From Bacteroidota bacterium (lineage in GTDB: Bacteria > Bacteroidota > Bacteroidia > 2-12-FULL-35-15), in the NCBI GenBank assembly GCA_947469885.1, contig CANIQT010000015.1:1-64000 (forward strand): DNA of 64,000 bases, written 5' to 3'. The notes under the pieces are model-generated. The model did no database searches. It had not been told where the DNA came from and was given only the letters and a program-made list of their open reading frames with translations. This document shows, in pieces, positions 56,433 through 64,000 of the stretch; position 1 is the first letter of the stretch, and every line of letters begins with the position of its first letter. The position numbers and the translations under genes were made by a program.

Positions 56433-57152
56433 ATGAAATTTCCTAAAATAAAAATACATTTTATTTTCAGATTAATAGTATTCTGGCTCTTGTATTTCGC
56501 ACTTTTTAGAATGTTGTTTATCATCTATCATCACACTCGCATTATTGATGGCAGACATTCAGAAACAGGATTAAGTTTTTTGTTTGGATTTCGGTTAGAT
56601 TTATCTGCTGCTACAGGTGCCATCATCATTCCCTTTATTCTATGGACATTTCAGCAGTTTTATAAAAGCCGATTAATTCATTTACTCAACCTTGGATATA
56701 ATTTTTTACTCATCATTTTGGTTTCCTTGTTAAGCATTCTTAATCTGAAAATATATGGAGAATGGGGAACCTTGATGGGCGCAAGAGCGTTGAACTATTT
56801 TCTAACTTCTAAAGAAGTACTTCCTTTTATTTCCTTATGGTCGGTGTTGCTTCTTATTTTTTCGTCAGGCATTTGTGCCTTGATAGGAATTAAATTTTAT
56901 AGAAGATACATCACCAATTTTTCATCTCCGATTGAAAATATAAAAATGAAATGGGCACAAATTATTTTAGTGCCTGCTTTCATCATTGTTGCTTTCAGGG
57001 GCGGATTGCAGAATTCGCCTATTGACGAAACCAATTCGGAATATTCGGATTACCCGATTAATAATATGATTGCAACCAATAATATTTGGTACTTAGCGCA
57101 TACTTACTTCGACCCAACTGCTGATGCCGATTTTGATAAAATAAAGGAATGA
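56433..57152 (+). CDS. LTA-synthase-like membrane domain without the sulfatase domain (truncated)
   Basis: 239 residues with five membrane segments (FIFRLIVFWLLYFALFRMLF, LDLSAATGAIIIPFILWTFQ, FLLIILVSLLSILNLKIYGE). The order and the NLKIYGEWGTLMGARALNYF loop match the N-terminal half of LTA synthase-like phosphoglycerol transferases (about 640 residues) of Bacteroidota. RGGLQNSPIDETNSEYS matches the segment preceding the catalytic domain. The sulfatase-type catalytic half is missing: the protein ends about 45 residues after that segment and overlaps the next start codon (ATGA). So it is either a decayed gene or a catalytically inactive membrane protein in the operon. Confidence 0.75.
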   Translation: MKFPKIKIHFIFRLIVFWLLYFALFRMLFIIYHHTRIIDGRHSETGLSFLFGFRLDLSAATGAIIIPFILWTFQQFYKSRLIHLLNLGYNFLLIILVSLLSILNLKIYGEWGTLMGARALNYFLTSKEVLPFISLWSVLLLIFSSGICALIGIKFYRRYITNFSSPIENIKMKWAQIILVPAFIIVAFRGGLQNSPIDETNSEYSDYPINNMIATNNIWYLAHTYFDPTADADFDKIKE

Positions 57153-58486
57153 GTCAAAAAAATATTTTTCCCTTTCTTTTGTTATTTCTTTTTGTTTCTT
57201 CCGCTACTTCCTTTTCCCAAACAAAAAAGAAAAGAAGATGGGCTGATATGATTGATACTACTTCCAAAGCTAACTCCACCCTGCTCTGCGAAGATTTTAT
57301 TTACAAGTCAAATATTAAAACAGTTCAACTGCATGACGAAAGTTTTGAGCTTTCGCAACCTATTTTAAATCTTGATTCGGACGGAAAACTCGTTTTAAGT
57401 TTTGATGATTTGGATGCAGATACTAAAAATTATATGTACACATTAATACATTGCAGTGCCGATTGGAAAGTGGACGATTTGAGCACGGCAGACTACATTG
57501 ATGGCTTTTCGGACAACATGATTATTGATTATAAATTTTCGTTTAACACGATTCAGCCCTACACTCATTACAAAGTAAATTTTCCGAACGACAATATGAA
57601 AATTACAAAATCGGGAAATTATATTCTTAAAGTATATCAGGACAGCAAGCCCGATAACCTTGTGTTAACAAAGCGTTTCATGGTGTTTCAAAATAAAGTA
57701 TCGGTGGTGGCAAGGGTAAAACCTGCGAGTATTATTGAATACCGGACGTTTAAACAGGAAATTGATTTCTCTGTGTTCCATTCGGAATACCCTATCACCG
57801 ACCCTTACCAAGATTTAAAAATTGTGATTTCGCAAAACAATAGGTGGGATAATGTAAAAACAAATTTAAAACCTTTGTTTGTAAAAGATGATGAATTGGT
57901 GTATGATTATGATGATGTAAATGTGTTTGACGGGGGAAGTGAATTTCGGATTTTTGATATTAAGAGTATTCGTTATCATTCCGAGCGAGTAAAAAATATT
58001 GTTATAGACACATCGGGTAACCATGTGGAATTGCAGCCTGACGAAAAACGCTCTTTTAAAAGATATGCAAGTTCAATTGATATGAACGGAAATTATCTGG
58101 TGCATATTCAGGAAGGAAACAATTCGGATATAGATGCTGATTATTGTTATATATCGTTTTTTATGGCTTATGATGATGCTATGACCGATGGAAACTTATA
58201 TGTAGCAGGTGCTTTCAACGATTGGAAATTTAATTCCGAAAATAAAATGATTTATAACCCAAAAAGATTTGGTTACGAATGCACGTTGTATTTAAAACAG
58301 GGATATTATAATTACGAATATATTTTTATTCATAACTCAGAGCCCGAAGCTGACCAAACCTTTATTGAAGGCATGCACCAAGAAACGGAAAACGATTACA
58401 CTATTTATGTGTATCATCATCTCACAGGAACTTTTTACGACCAACTGATTGGGGTAAAACGATTGAATTCGGTGAAGGATAGGTAA
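57149..58486 (+). CDS. DUF5103 protein, T9SS plug-type protein
   Basis: 445 residues with a signal peptide (IFPFLLLFLFVSSATSFSQ). The family core is recognisable: DFIYKSNIKTVQLHDESFEL, LVLSFDDLDADTKNYMYTLI, HCSADWKVDDLSTADYIDGF, DYKFSFNTIQPYTHYKVNF and the C-terminal YVAGAFNDWKFNSENKMIYN. This DUF5103 family is annotated as the type IX secretion system plug domain in Bacteroidota. It is thought to close the SprA/Sov translocon from the periplasmic side. Its start overlaps the previous stop, which supports one operon. Confidence 0.85.
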   Translation: MSQKNIFPFLLLFLFVSSATSFSQTKKKRRWADMIDTTSKANSTLLCEDFIYKSNIKTVQLHDESFELSQPILNLDSDGKLVLSFDDLDADTKNYMYTLIHCSADWKVDDLSTADYIDGFSDNMIIDYKFSFNTIQPYTHYKVNFPNDNMKITKSGNYILKVYQDSKPDNLVLTKRFMVFQNKVSVVARVKPASIIEYRTFKQEIDFSVFHSEYPITDPYQDLKIVISQNNRWDNVKTNLKPLFVKDDELVYDYDDVNVFDGGSEFRIFDIKSIRYHSERVKNIVIDTSGNHVELQPDEKRSFKRYASSIDMNGNYLVHIQEGNNSDIDADYCYISFFMAYDDAMTDGNLYVAGAFNDWKFNSENKMIYNPKRFGYECTLYLKQGYYNYEYIFIHNSEPEADQTFIEGMHQETENDYTIYVYHHLTGTFYDQLIGVKRLNSVKDR

Positions 58487-58552
58487 TGGTCATTAGTCAT
58501 TTGTCATTGATTTATACTGAGATTTCAAAAAAATAAAATTTGATTTTGGGCG

Positions 58553-59107
58553 GGAATAAGTTGAACTAATTGAGGAATAAAATGAACTGTAGAAGGAATA
58601 AGTTGAACTGTAGAAGGAAATAGTTGAACAAAAGAAGGAATAAATTGAACTAGAGAAGGAATAAGTTGAACTAGTTGAGGAATAAAATGAACTGGAGAAG
58701 GAATAAGTTGAACTGGTTGAGGAATAAAATGAACTGGAGAAGGAATAAGTTGAACCATTTCTGGAGTAAGTTGAACTGGAGAAAGATTAAGTTGAACTAT
58801 TTCTAGAATTAGTTGAACTGGTGAATGAATAAAATGAACTTTTTCGGGAATAAGTTGAACTGGAGAAGGTATAAAATGAACTGATTCGGGAATAAGTTGA
58901 ACTGGAGAAGGTATATAATGAACTAGGGGAGGTATAAAATGAATTGTGGAAGGTATATAATGAACTAGGGGAGGTATAAAATGAACTGGAGAAGGAATAA
59001 AATGAACTGGGGGAGGTATAAAATGAATTGTGGAAGGTATATAATGAACTGGAGAAGGTATAAAATAAATTGTGGAAGGTATTAATTAAACTGGTGAAGA
59101 ATAAAAT
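58553..59107 (+). repeat. 21-bp tandem array D (26 units) upstream of apaG
   Basis: TGAAC-type anchors lie at 58562, 58583, 58604 and so on to 59087, all exactly 21 bp apart, giving 26 units. Two unit forms alternate in part: AAGTTGAACTGGAGAAGGAAT and AAAATGAACTGGAGAAGGAAT. From 58870 on many units read GGTATAAAATGAACTGG, so unit types are grouped. There are no indels across 546 bp despite many substitutions. The array ends about 110 bp before the apaG ATG and about 40 bp before a candidate -33 element. It is much longer than the other arrays. One minus-strand frame is open as heptads (VQLIPSPVHFIPQP) but looks non-coding. Confidence 0.95.
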
Positions 59108-59148
59108 GGTTCTGTATTATCCACTGTTCAAATCATTTTAGCATAATA

Positions 59149-59181
59149 TTTGTTTGTTTATTAAAGAAATGTTTAATATTG
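59149..59181 (+). promoter_or_regulatory. Probable promoter of apaG
   Basis: TTTG (59149-59152 or 59153-59156) and TAATATTG (59174-59181, one mismatch to TAnnTTTG), separated by 17-21 bp. Confidence 0.4.
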
Positions 59182-59216
59182 CACCGCATTATTAAAACAA
59201 ATAAAATTGTAATGCT

Positions 59217-59612
59217 ATGGGAACACAAGCTTATAAAGTGACACACGGAATAAAAATAAGTGTGGAAACAAAATTTCAGAGCGAACATTCGGTGGTGGAA
59301 CAACATCACTATTTGTTTTCTTATCACATCACCATTGAAAACAAAAGCGAATACACCGTTCAACTTATCTCTCGCCATTGGGATATTTTTGATTCGAACA
59401 GCGAGCATAGCGCAGTGGACGGTGAAGGTGTGGTTGGTGAGCAACCTATACTTGAACCTGGAGAAATGTTTGAATACGAATCGGCTTGTAGCCTAACTAC
59501 CGATATTGGAAGAATTAACGGAAGTTATATGATGGAGCGCAAAATAGATAAAACCCGCTTTCAGGTGGTGATTCCTGAATTTGAATTAATAGTACCTCAA
59601 CGATTAAATTAA
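59217..59612 (+). CDS. apaG: ApaG-type protein
   Basis: 131 residues. The domain pattern is a seven-strand immunoglobulin-like fold: YLFSYHITIENKSEYTVQLI, SRHWDIFDSNSEHSAVDGEG, VVGEQPILEPGEMFEYESAC and RINGSYMMERKIDKTRF. These match ApaG (DUF525). The gene product is linked to Co2+ and Mg2+ homeostasis in other bacteria; its biochemical role is not settled. It is followed 14 bp later by the DinB-like gene. Confidence 0.92.
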   Translation: MGTQAYKVTHGIKISVETKFQSEHSVVEQHHYLFSYHITIENKSEYTVQLISRHWDIFDSNSEHSAVDGEGVVGEQPILEPGEMFEYESACSLTTDIGRINGSYMMERKIDKTRFQVVIPEFELIVPQRLN

Positions 59613-59626
59613 TTTTATTTCCTATT

Positions 59627-60142
59627 ATGAAACGTCCAGAAACCACTGAACACCCAATTTATTACAAACAATATATTGATTTAATAAAATCGGATAATAT
59701 TCTGAAAGTGTTGGATAAACAGGTGATTGATATACAAGAATTGCTTTCAGGAATTTCGGAAGAGAAAGAAAATTTTGTTTATGCTCCCGACAAATGGACA
59801 CCTAAGGAAGTGATTGGTCACATTATAGATACAGAGCGAATTATGGCTTATCGCGCATTGTGTTTTGCACGGAAAGATAAAACTCCATTGCCAGGTTTTG
59901 ATGAAAATAATTATGTTGCCAATTCGAATTTTAATAAACGTACAATGTATGATTTAGGGCATGAGTTTGCTGTGGTAAGAGAATCGAATATCGCTTTGTT
60001 CAAGTGTTTTGATGAAGCAATGCTAAATGAAATGGGGAATGCAAATGGTAAAGAAGTTTCGGTGAGAGCTATTTTATTTATGATTGCAGGTCATGCGGTG
60101 CATCATATCAATGTGATTAAAACAAGGTATCTTTCAGTTTAA
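59627..60142 (+). CDS. DinB family protein
   Basis: 171 residues, a four-helix bundle. The metal-binding His triad is visible in KEVIGHIIDTERIMAYRALC and GHAVHHINVIKTRYL, with DKWTPKEV before it, as usual for DinB/YfiT members. These proteins often act as metal-dependent thiol (bacillithiol or similar) transferases. It follows apaG closely and converges with murB, overlapping by 4 bp. Confidence 0.85.
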   Translation: MKRPETTEHPIYYKQYIDLIKSDNILKVLDKQVIDIQELLSGISEEKENFVYAPDKWTPKEVIGHIIDTERIMAYRALCFARKDKTPLPGFDENNYVANSNFNKRTMYDLGHEFAVVRESNIALFKCFDEAMLNEMGNANGKEVSVRAILFMIAGHAVHHINVIKTRYLSV

Positions 60143-61155
60143 ATAATATTTACTTCTCTTTCCAAATCAACTGCAAACTTTTGTTTTACTGAGTTCATTA
60201 TTTTTTCTGACAAATCAAAAATTTCATTTCCTTTTGCATTTGCATAGTTAACTAATACCAAGGCTTGCAATTTATGTACTCCTGCATCGCCAACTGTTTT
60301 CCCTTTCCATCCGCATTGTTCAATCAACCAACCAGCAGCCAATTTTGTGTTTCCGTTTTCTAAATCATAACCCACAATAGCTGGAAATTCAGTTTTCAGT
60401 TCCTCATACTTTAATTTACTGATTTCAGGATTTTTAAAAAAACTCCCGGCATTGCCTATCTCTACGGGGTTTGGCAATTTACTGTTTCTAATGTTACAAA
60501 CCGCTTTGCTTATTGCCTGTATGCTTAGTTGCTTTGTGCCCATTGCTTCCAGTTCCTTTTCTATTGCACCATAACTAATATTGAATTTTGGCTTTTTATT
60601 CAATCTAAATGTAACTGAAGTGATGATGAACTGATTTTTGTTTTCATGTTTAAAAACACTTTCGCGATAGCCAAATTTACAATCTGCGTTTGTAAAATTG
60701 ACTTTTGCTTTATCATGAATATGAAATGCTTCCAGTTCCTGAAAACAATCTTTTATCTCCACCCCATAAGCACCAATGTTTTGCATGGGGCTCGCACCAA
60801 CATTTCCGGGAATCAATGAAAGATTTTCTAATCCAGCATAATTATTATTGATGCAATGCATTACAAGATTATGCCACACTTCTCCTGCTCCGGCTTTTAG
60901 ATAATAACACTCTTCATCTTCTTTTATTATGCTTATTCCTGAAAGATTATTTTTTATTACAATACCATCAAAATCCTTTGTGAATAACAGATTGCTGCCC
61001 CCACCAAGAATTAGTTTGGGAGTAGTTCGAAATATAGTTGAAGATAATATTGTCTGAATTTCTTTTAATGAAGTTACTTCAACAAAATACTTTGCAGAAG
61101 CATCAATATGAAAAGAATTTAATTTCTTTAAAGAATAATTTTCGTGTATAATCAT
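60139..61155 (-). CDS. murB: UDP-N-acetylenolpyruvoylglucosamine reductase
   Basis: 338 residues, E. coli type. The FAD-binding region has PKLILGGGSNLLFTKDFDGI and GLENLSLIPGNVGASPMQNI with GAYGVEIKDC. The catalytic Ser is in GNAGSFFKNPEI and the Glu near the C-terminus. It reduces the enolpyruvyl group to lactyl in peptidoglycan precursor synthesis. It is divergent from the glycosyltransferase at 61190. Confidence 0.95.
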   Translation of the reverse strand: MIIHENYSLKKLNSFHIDASAKYFVEVTSLKEIQTILSSTIFRTTPKLILGGGSNLLFTKDFDGIVIKNNLSGISIIKEDEECYYLKAGAGEVWHNLVMHCINNNYAGLENLSLIPGNVGASPMQNIGAYGVEIKDCFQELEAFHIHDKAKVNFTNADCKFGYRESVFKHENKNQFIITSVTFRLNKKPKFNISYGAIEKELEAMGTKQLSIQAISKAVCNIRNSKLPNPVEIGNAGSFFKNPEISKLKYEELKTEFPAIVGYDLENGNTKLAAGWLIEQCGWKGKTVGDAGVHKLQALVLVNYANAKGNEIFDLSEKIMNSVKQKFAVDLEREVNII

Positions 61156-61164
61156 GGTAATTTA

Positions 61165-61172
61165 TATCTTCG
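61165..61172 (+). promoter_or_regulatory. -7 promoter element TATCTTCG
   Basis: TAnnTTCG match, 18 bp before ATG 61190. It supports that start over the earlier in-frame codon at 61154. Confidence 0.5.
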
Positions 61173-61189
61173 CAAAGTTATCGAAAAAA

Positions 61190-62311
61190 ATGAAAAGAGC
61201 TATAGTATCAGTAATAAATGATTTGAGCACCGACCAGCGGGTGCATAAAGTTTGTACCACATTGCACAAGATGGGTTACCAAGTAATATTGGTTGGTCGC
61301 AAACAAAGAAAAAGTATGCCCCTTGCAAAACGAGACTATACAACAAAACGAATGTTTTTGCTTTTCGAAAAAGGACCTTTTTTTTATCTTGAATTTCAGA
61401 AAAGATTATTTTGGTATTTAATGTTTCACAAAGCAGATGTGTTGGTGGCAAACGATTTGGATACGTTGTTTCCGAATTATCTTATCTCTAAAATAAAAAA
61501 AAAAAATCTAGTTTACGACAGTCACGAGTTGTTTTGTGAAGTTCCAGAACTACTAGCAAACCCTTTTAAAAGGAAGATTTGGAAGCGTTTGGAGCGATGG
61601 ACATTTCCGAAATTAAAAAATGTATTTACTGTAAACAATTCCATTGCCAAAATTTATTCGGAAGAGTATCAGGTGGATGTAAAAGTGGTTAGGAACATTC
61701 CACTATTATCAAACAGCAAAAATGTGGTAAATAAATCAAAAGAAGAATTAGATATACGAATTGATAAAAAAATAATTGTGCTTCAAGGAGCTGGTATTAA
61801 TATGGACAGAGGAGCCGAAGAAGCTGTGCAAGCAATGCAATATGTAAATAACGCAGTGTTGTTTATTATTGGAAGTGGAGATGTGATACATGTTTTGAAA
61901 CAAATGGTTATTGATTTTAAGTTAGGTGAAAAGGTTATTTTTTTCGGTAAAATTCCTTTCGAAAAATTAATGCAATACACCGCACTTGCCGATTTGGGTT
62001 TAACGTTGGATAAAGACACCAACATTAATTACCGCTACAGTTTACCAAATAAATTGTTTGATTATATTCATGCGGGAGTTCCTGTTTTATCGTCTAATTT
62101 AATCGAACTGAAAACTATTATTAATCAATACCAAATAGGCGATATTATTGAAAATCATCAACCGAAACACATTGCTGATAAAATTAATGCGATATTGAAT
62201 AACGAAACAAAACTAGCAGTGTGGAAAAAAAATACTAAAATTGCAGCCTTAAAATTAAACTGGGAACAAGAAGAACAGCAATTGATTGCTATTTATAAAC
62301 AGTTTCTTTAA
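61190..62311 (+). CDS. Glycosyltransferase family 4-type
   Basis: 373 residues from ATG 61190. The N-terminal IVSVINDLSTDQRVHKVCTT is the usual GT-B start of this Bacteroidota group. VLVANDLDTLFPNYLISKIK and YDSHELFCEVPELL follow. The C-terminal donor-binding half has LQGAGINMDRGAEEAVQAMQ and LPNKLFDYIHAGVPVLSSNL, the E/D-x7-E type region. It transfers a sugar from a nucleotide-sugar donor to an unknown acceptor, probably a surface glycan. The next glycosyltransferase overlaps its end. Confidence 0.85.
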   Translation: MKRAIVSVINDLSTDQRVHKVCTTLHKMGYQVILVGRKQRKSMPLAKRDYTTKRMFLLFEKGPFFYLEFQKRLFWYLMFHKADVLVANDLDTLFPNYLISKIKKKNLVYDSHELFCEVPELLANPFKRKIWKRLERWTFPKLKNVFTVNNSIAKIYSEEYQVDVKVVRNIPLLSNSKNVVNKSKEELDIRIDKKIIVLQGAGINMDRGAEEAVQAMQYVNNAVLFIIGSGDVIHVLKQMVIDFKLGEKVIFFGKIPFEKLMQYTALADLGLTLDKDTNINYRYSLPNKLFDYIHAGVPVLSSNLIELKTIINQYQIGDIIENHQPKHIADKINAILNNETKLAVWKKNTKIAALKLNWEQEEQQLIAIYKQFL

Positions 62312-63455
62312 TATTATCGAACCCCGACACCTACATATAATTTCATTTGATGTGCCTTATCCTGCCAATTACGGAGGGGTGATAGATATTTATTATAAAA
62401 TAAAAGCACTGCATCAGCAAGGAATAAAAATTCATTTACATTGTTTTGAATATGGACGTGCAGAAGCATTGAGTCTCCAAAGCATTTGCGAAAAGGTATA
62501 TTATTACAAACGCAAAATGAGCAAACAATATTTGTTCAACATGTTGCCTTTCGTAGTAGTTACCCGCTCGTCCGAAAAACTGATGGAAACATTGCTTCGC
62601 GATAGACATCCAATTATGTTTGAAGGATTGCATTGTTGTTTCCATCTTTCCGATTCGAGATTGAAAGATAGAATAAAAATTGTGCGCACTCATAATATAG
62701 AGCATGAATATTACATCAACCTTGAAAAGGTTGAGAAATCTATTTTCCGAAAAATATATTTTGGGATGGAAGCAACCAAATTAAAACGTTTCGAAAAGGT
62801 GTTGAATAAAGCAAATTACATTGCTGCCATTTCTCCTGCGGATGCAAAAGAACTGTCGGGTAGATATAATAATGTGCATCACATCACTGCTTTTCATCCC
62901 AACGAAAAAGTAATTATTAAAGAAGGGAAAGGTGAATATTGTTTGTATCATGGCAATTTGGAAGTGGGCGAAAACAATCAGGCAGCTTTATATTTGGTGA
63001 ATGAAGTGTTTTCCAAAATAAATATTCCCCTCATTATTGCAGGAAGAAAACCATCCGAAGAACTTATTGAAACTGTATTGAAACATAATAATATTGAACT
63101 GAGAGCAAACATTAATACACAGGAAATTGACGAACTGATAAAAAATGCACAGATAAATGTATTGCCCACTTTTCAGGCTACAGGAATAAAATTAAAACTA
63201 CTTGCTGCTTTGTTTGCAGGCAGACATTCTTTGGTAAACTCACCAATGGTAGCCAATACAGGATTAGAGGAATTGTGCAGCATTAAAAATACCGCTGATG
63301 AAATGATAAAAGAAACAGTTCGCCTTTTTGAATTGCCTTTTGAAATGAATGAAAAAGAGAAAAGAGAAAAAATTCTTTCTCTTAATTTTTCGAATACTGA
63401 GAACGGGAAAAAGCTGATTGATTTAATTCAGTTTTCAGAGAACAAGGAAATTTAG
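62286..63455 (+). CDS. Glycosyltransferase (GT-B, exopolysaccharide-type)
   Basis: 389 residues in the longest frame. The family part begins with RHLHIISFDVPYPANYGGVI near residue 14. The only start codon before it is a TTG at 62286, which overlaps the previous gene by 26 bp; no ATG precedes residue 79. IVRTHNIEHEYYINLEKVEK and the C-terminal donor site NVLPTFQATGIKLKLLAALF with GRHSLVNSPMVANTGLEELC identify a GT-B enzyme of a Bacteroidota family that usually sits next to GT4 genes. It is translationally coupled to the gene before it. Confidence 0.82.
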   Translation: MLFINSFFNIIEPRHLHIISFDVPYPANYGGVIDIYYKIKALHQQGIKIHLHCFEYGRAEALSLQSICEKVYYYKRKMSKQYLFNMLPFVVVTRSSEKLMETLLRDRHPIMFEGLHCCFHLSDSRLKDRIKIVRTHNIEHEYYINLEKVEKSIFRKIYFGMEATKLKRFEKVLNKANYIAAISPADAKELSGRYNNVHHITAFHPNEKVIIKEGKGEYCLYHGNLEVGENNQAALYLVNEVFSKINIPLIIAGRKPSEELIETVLKHNNIELRANINTQEIDELIKNAQINVLPTFQATGIKLKLLAALFAGRHSLVNSPMVANTGLEELCSIKNTADEMIKETVRLFELPFEMNEKEKREKILSLNFSNTENGKKLIDLIQFSENKEI

Positions 63456-63757
63456 TTTATCCAATCCAACAAAAACGAAAACGGGTCTTCGTGTCCAGAT
63501 TCGAACCAACCGTAGTCTGCTATAAAAATAAGAATGTATAAAAGAATGGACATTCTTAACCACTTTTTAAATCTCCACTTCTTTTTTTTAAATATTAGCC
63601 AACTGAAAATGTCAATCGGCAATGCTATAATATAAAGCGTAATAGGAAGCAAAGTATAAAAAACATACCCCGCCAAAAAACAGATTCCTAGCTTTATCAA
63701 TTCATAAATAACCAGTCGTATGGTTTTGTTATTTTTATTATCCTGCAAAAAATTCAT
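63452..63757 (-). CDS. Small predicted membrane protein
   Basis: 101 residues with two or three membrane segments (LIKLGICFLAGYVFYTLLPI, TLYIIALPIDIFSWLIF and MSILLYILIFIADYGWF) and a basic loop KKKKWRFKKW. The C-terminus GHEDPFSFLLDWIN is acidic. It overlaps the end of the glycosyltransferase gene by 4 bp on the opposite strand. I do not recognise the family. Confidence 0.6.
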   Translation of the reverse strand: MNFLQDNKNNKTIRLVIYELIKLGICFLAGYVFYTLLPITLYIIALPIDIFSWLIFKKKKWRFKKWLRMSILLYILIFIADYGWFESGHEDPFSFLLDWIN

Positions 63758-63858
63758 GGGGCAAATGTATGCAAAATTGTTTTGTAATTAAAGAGTGATA
63801 AAAGCCACTAAAATTACCAATTGTTTAAAACTTAAATTTGGTTAACATATATTAACAC

Positions 63859-63888
63859 TTGCATTTTAAAATAAAATTTACATATTTG
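63859..63888 (+). promoter_or_regulatory. Promoter of the last gene
   Basis: TTG at 63859-63861 and CATATTTG at 63881-63888 (one mismatch to TAnnTTTG), 19 bp apart. The start codon follows at 63944. Confidence 0.45.
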
Positions 63889-63943
63889 CACATCTTTAAA
63901 AACGAGATGGACTCTGATAGTAATAGTTGTAAAAAATTAACGA

Positions 63944-64000
63944 ATGAAAAAGACCTTTTCTTTCTTTCTTCTCTTTTCGTTGCTGTATTTGGCTTCTGCC
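63944..64000 (+). CDS. Start of an exported protein (partial, runs off the window)
   Basis: ATG 63944 opens MKKTFSFFLLFSLLYLASA, a clear signal peptide, before the window ends. A promoter of Bacteroidota type lies upstream. Nothing more can be said about the product; T9SS cargo or a lipoprotein is plausible. Confidence 0.6.
   Translation, partial: MKKTFSFFLLFSLLYLASA

Noticed and set aside
58525-58758. Minus-strand ORF in array D (VQLIPSP repeats)
   Set aside because: Covers only part of the array, ends arbitrarily, and the reading frame reflects the period.
806-59107. CRISPR arrays as explanation of the 21-bp repeat arrays
   Set aside because: Units are directly adjacent without unique spacers, the units themselves vary, and no cas gene is in the window.

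Overview
The window comes from a low-GC member of the Bacteroidota, probably near the Chitinophagales/Sphingobacteriales/Flavobacteriales. The evidence is type IX secretion system (T9SS) cargo with type A and type B sorting domains, a DUF5103 T9SS plug-type protein, a LytS/LytT-like pair, DUF2807 and TraR/DksA proteins of the Bacteroidota kind, genes with little Shine-Dalgarno sequence, and promoters of the Bacteroidota type (-33 TTG/TTTG, -7 TAnnTTTG or TAnnTTCG) in front of many genes. All assignments come from reading the sequence; no database search was run.

Layout. 1-5300: start of a probable transposase, a hypothetical gene, a DUF6883/DUF4926 pair, a large LRR T9SS protein and a small conserved gene. 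5300-16220: ribosomal protein and RNA polymerase cluster rplK-rplA-rplJ-rplL-rpoB-rpoC with its promoter, leaders and terminator, but without secE-nusG. 16220-20460: repeats, a hypothetical gene, a beta-propeller T9SS protein, and an MNT/HEPN toxin-antitoxin pair whose HEPN gene has a nonsense codon. 20460-25980: asnS, rpoN, a PAP2-like membrane protein, a TPR membrane protein and tRNA-Ala(GGC). 26000-30400: VWA plus MoxR-type ATPase, a RidA-type deaminase and an HTH protein. 30600-36130: ileS, a TraR/DksA-like protein with a histone H1-like tail, and lspA. 36150-44410: two giant tandem T9SS type B adhesin-like proteins. 44500-45440: a compact ECF-type promoter/terminator unit, a truncated T9SS gene remnant and a repeat array. 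45500-64000: envelope and housekeeping genes (methyltransferase, LolD-like ABC ATPase, adenosyltransferase, aroA-aroB, cyclophilin, LytS/LytT pair, acpH, mazG, a four-gene envelope operon, apaG, dinB-like, murB, two glycosyltransferases).

The most unusual feature is a set of five intergenic tandem arrays (about 806-1078, 16718-16984, 29630-29965, 45139-45432, 58553-59107). All have a strict 21-bp period, or 42 bp as twice 21. The core units stay in register without insertions or deletions despite many substitutions. Each array ends about 70-110 bp upstream of a start codon, and several lie just upstream of a recognisable -7 element. Two of them (806-1078 and 45139-45432) are paralogous cassettes: same orientation toward the downstream gene, homologous flanks on both sides, 13 units each, but a unit sequence homogenised differently in each array. 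I know of no description of such a family; a phased upstream regulatory or DNA-architecture element is the leading inference.

Other notable points are the nonsense codon in the HEPN toxin gene, an LTA-synthase-like membrane domain with no catalytic domain, a GTG-started rpoB behind an intercistronic hairpin, near-identical blocks in the two giant adhesins, and intergenic-type repeats that have entered the coding sequence of T9SS sorting domains.
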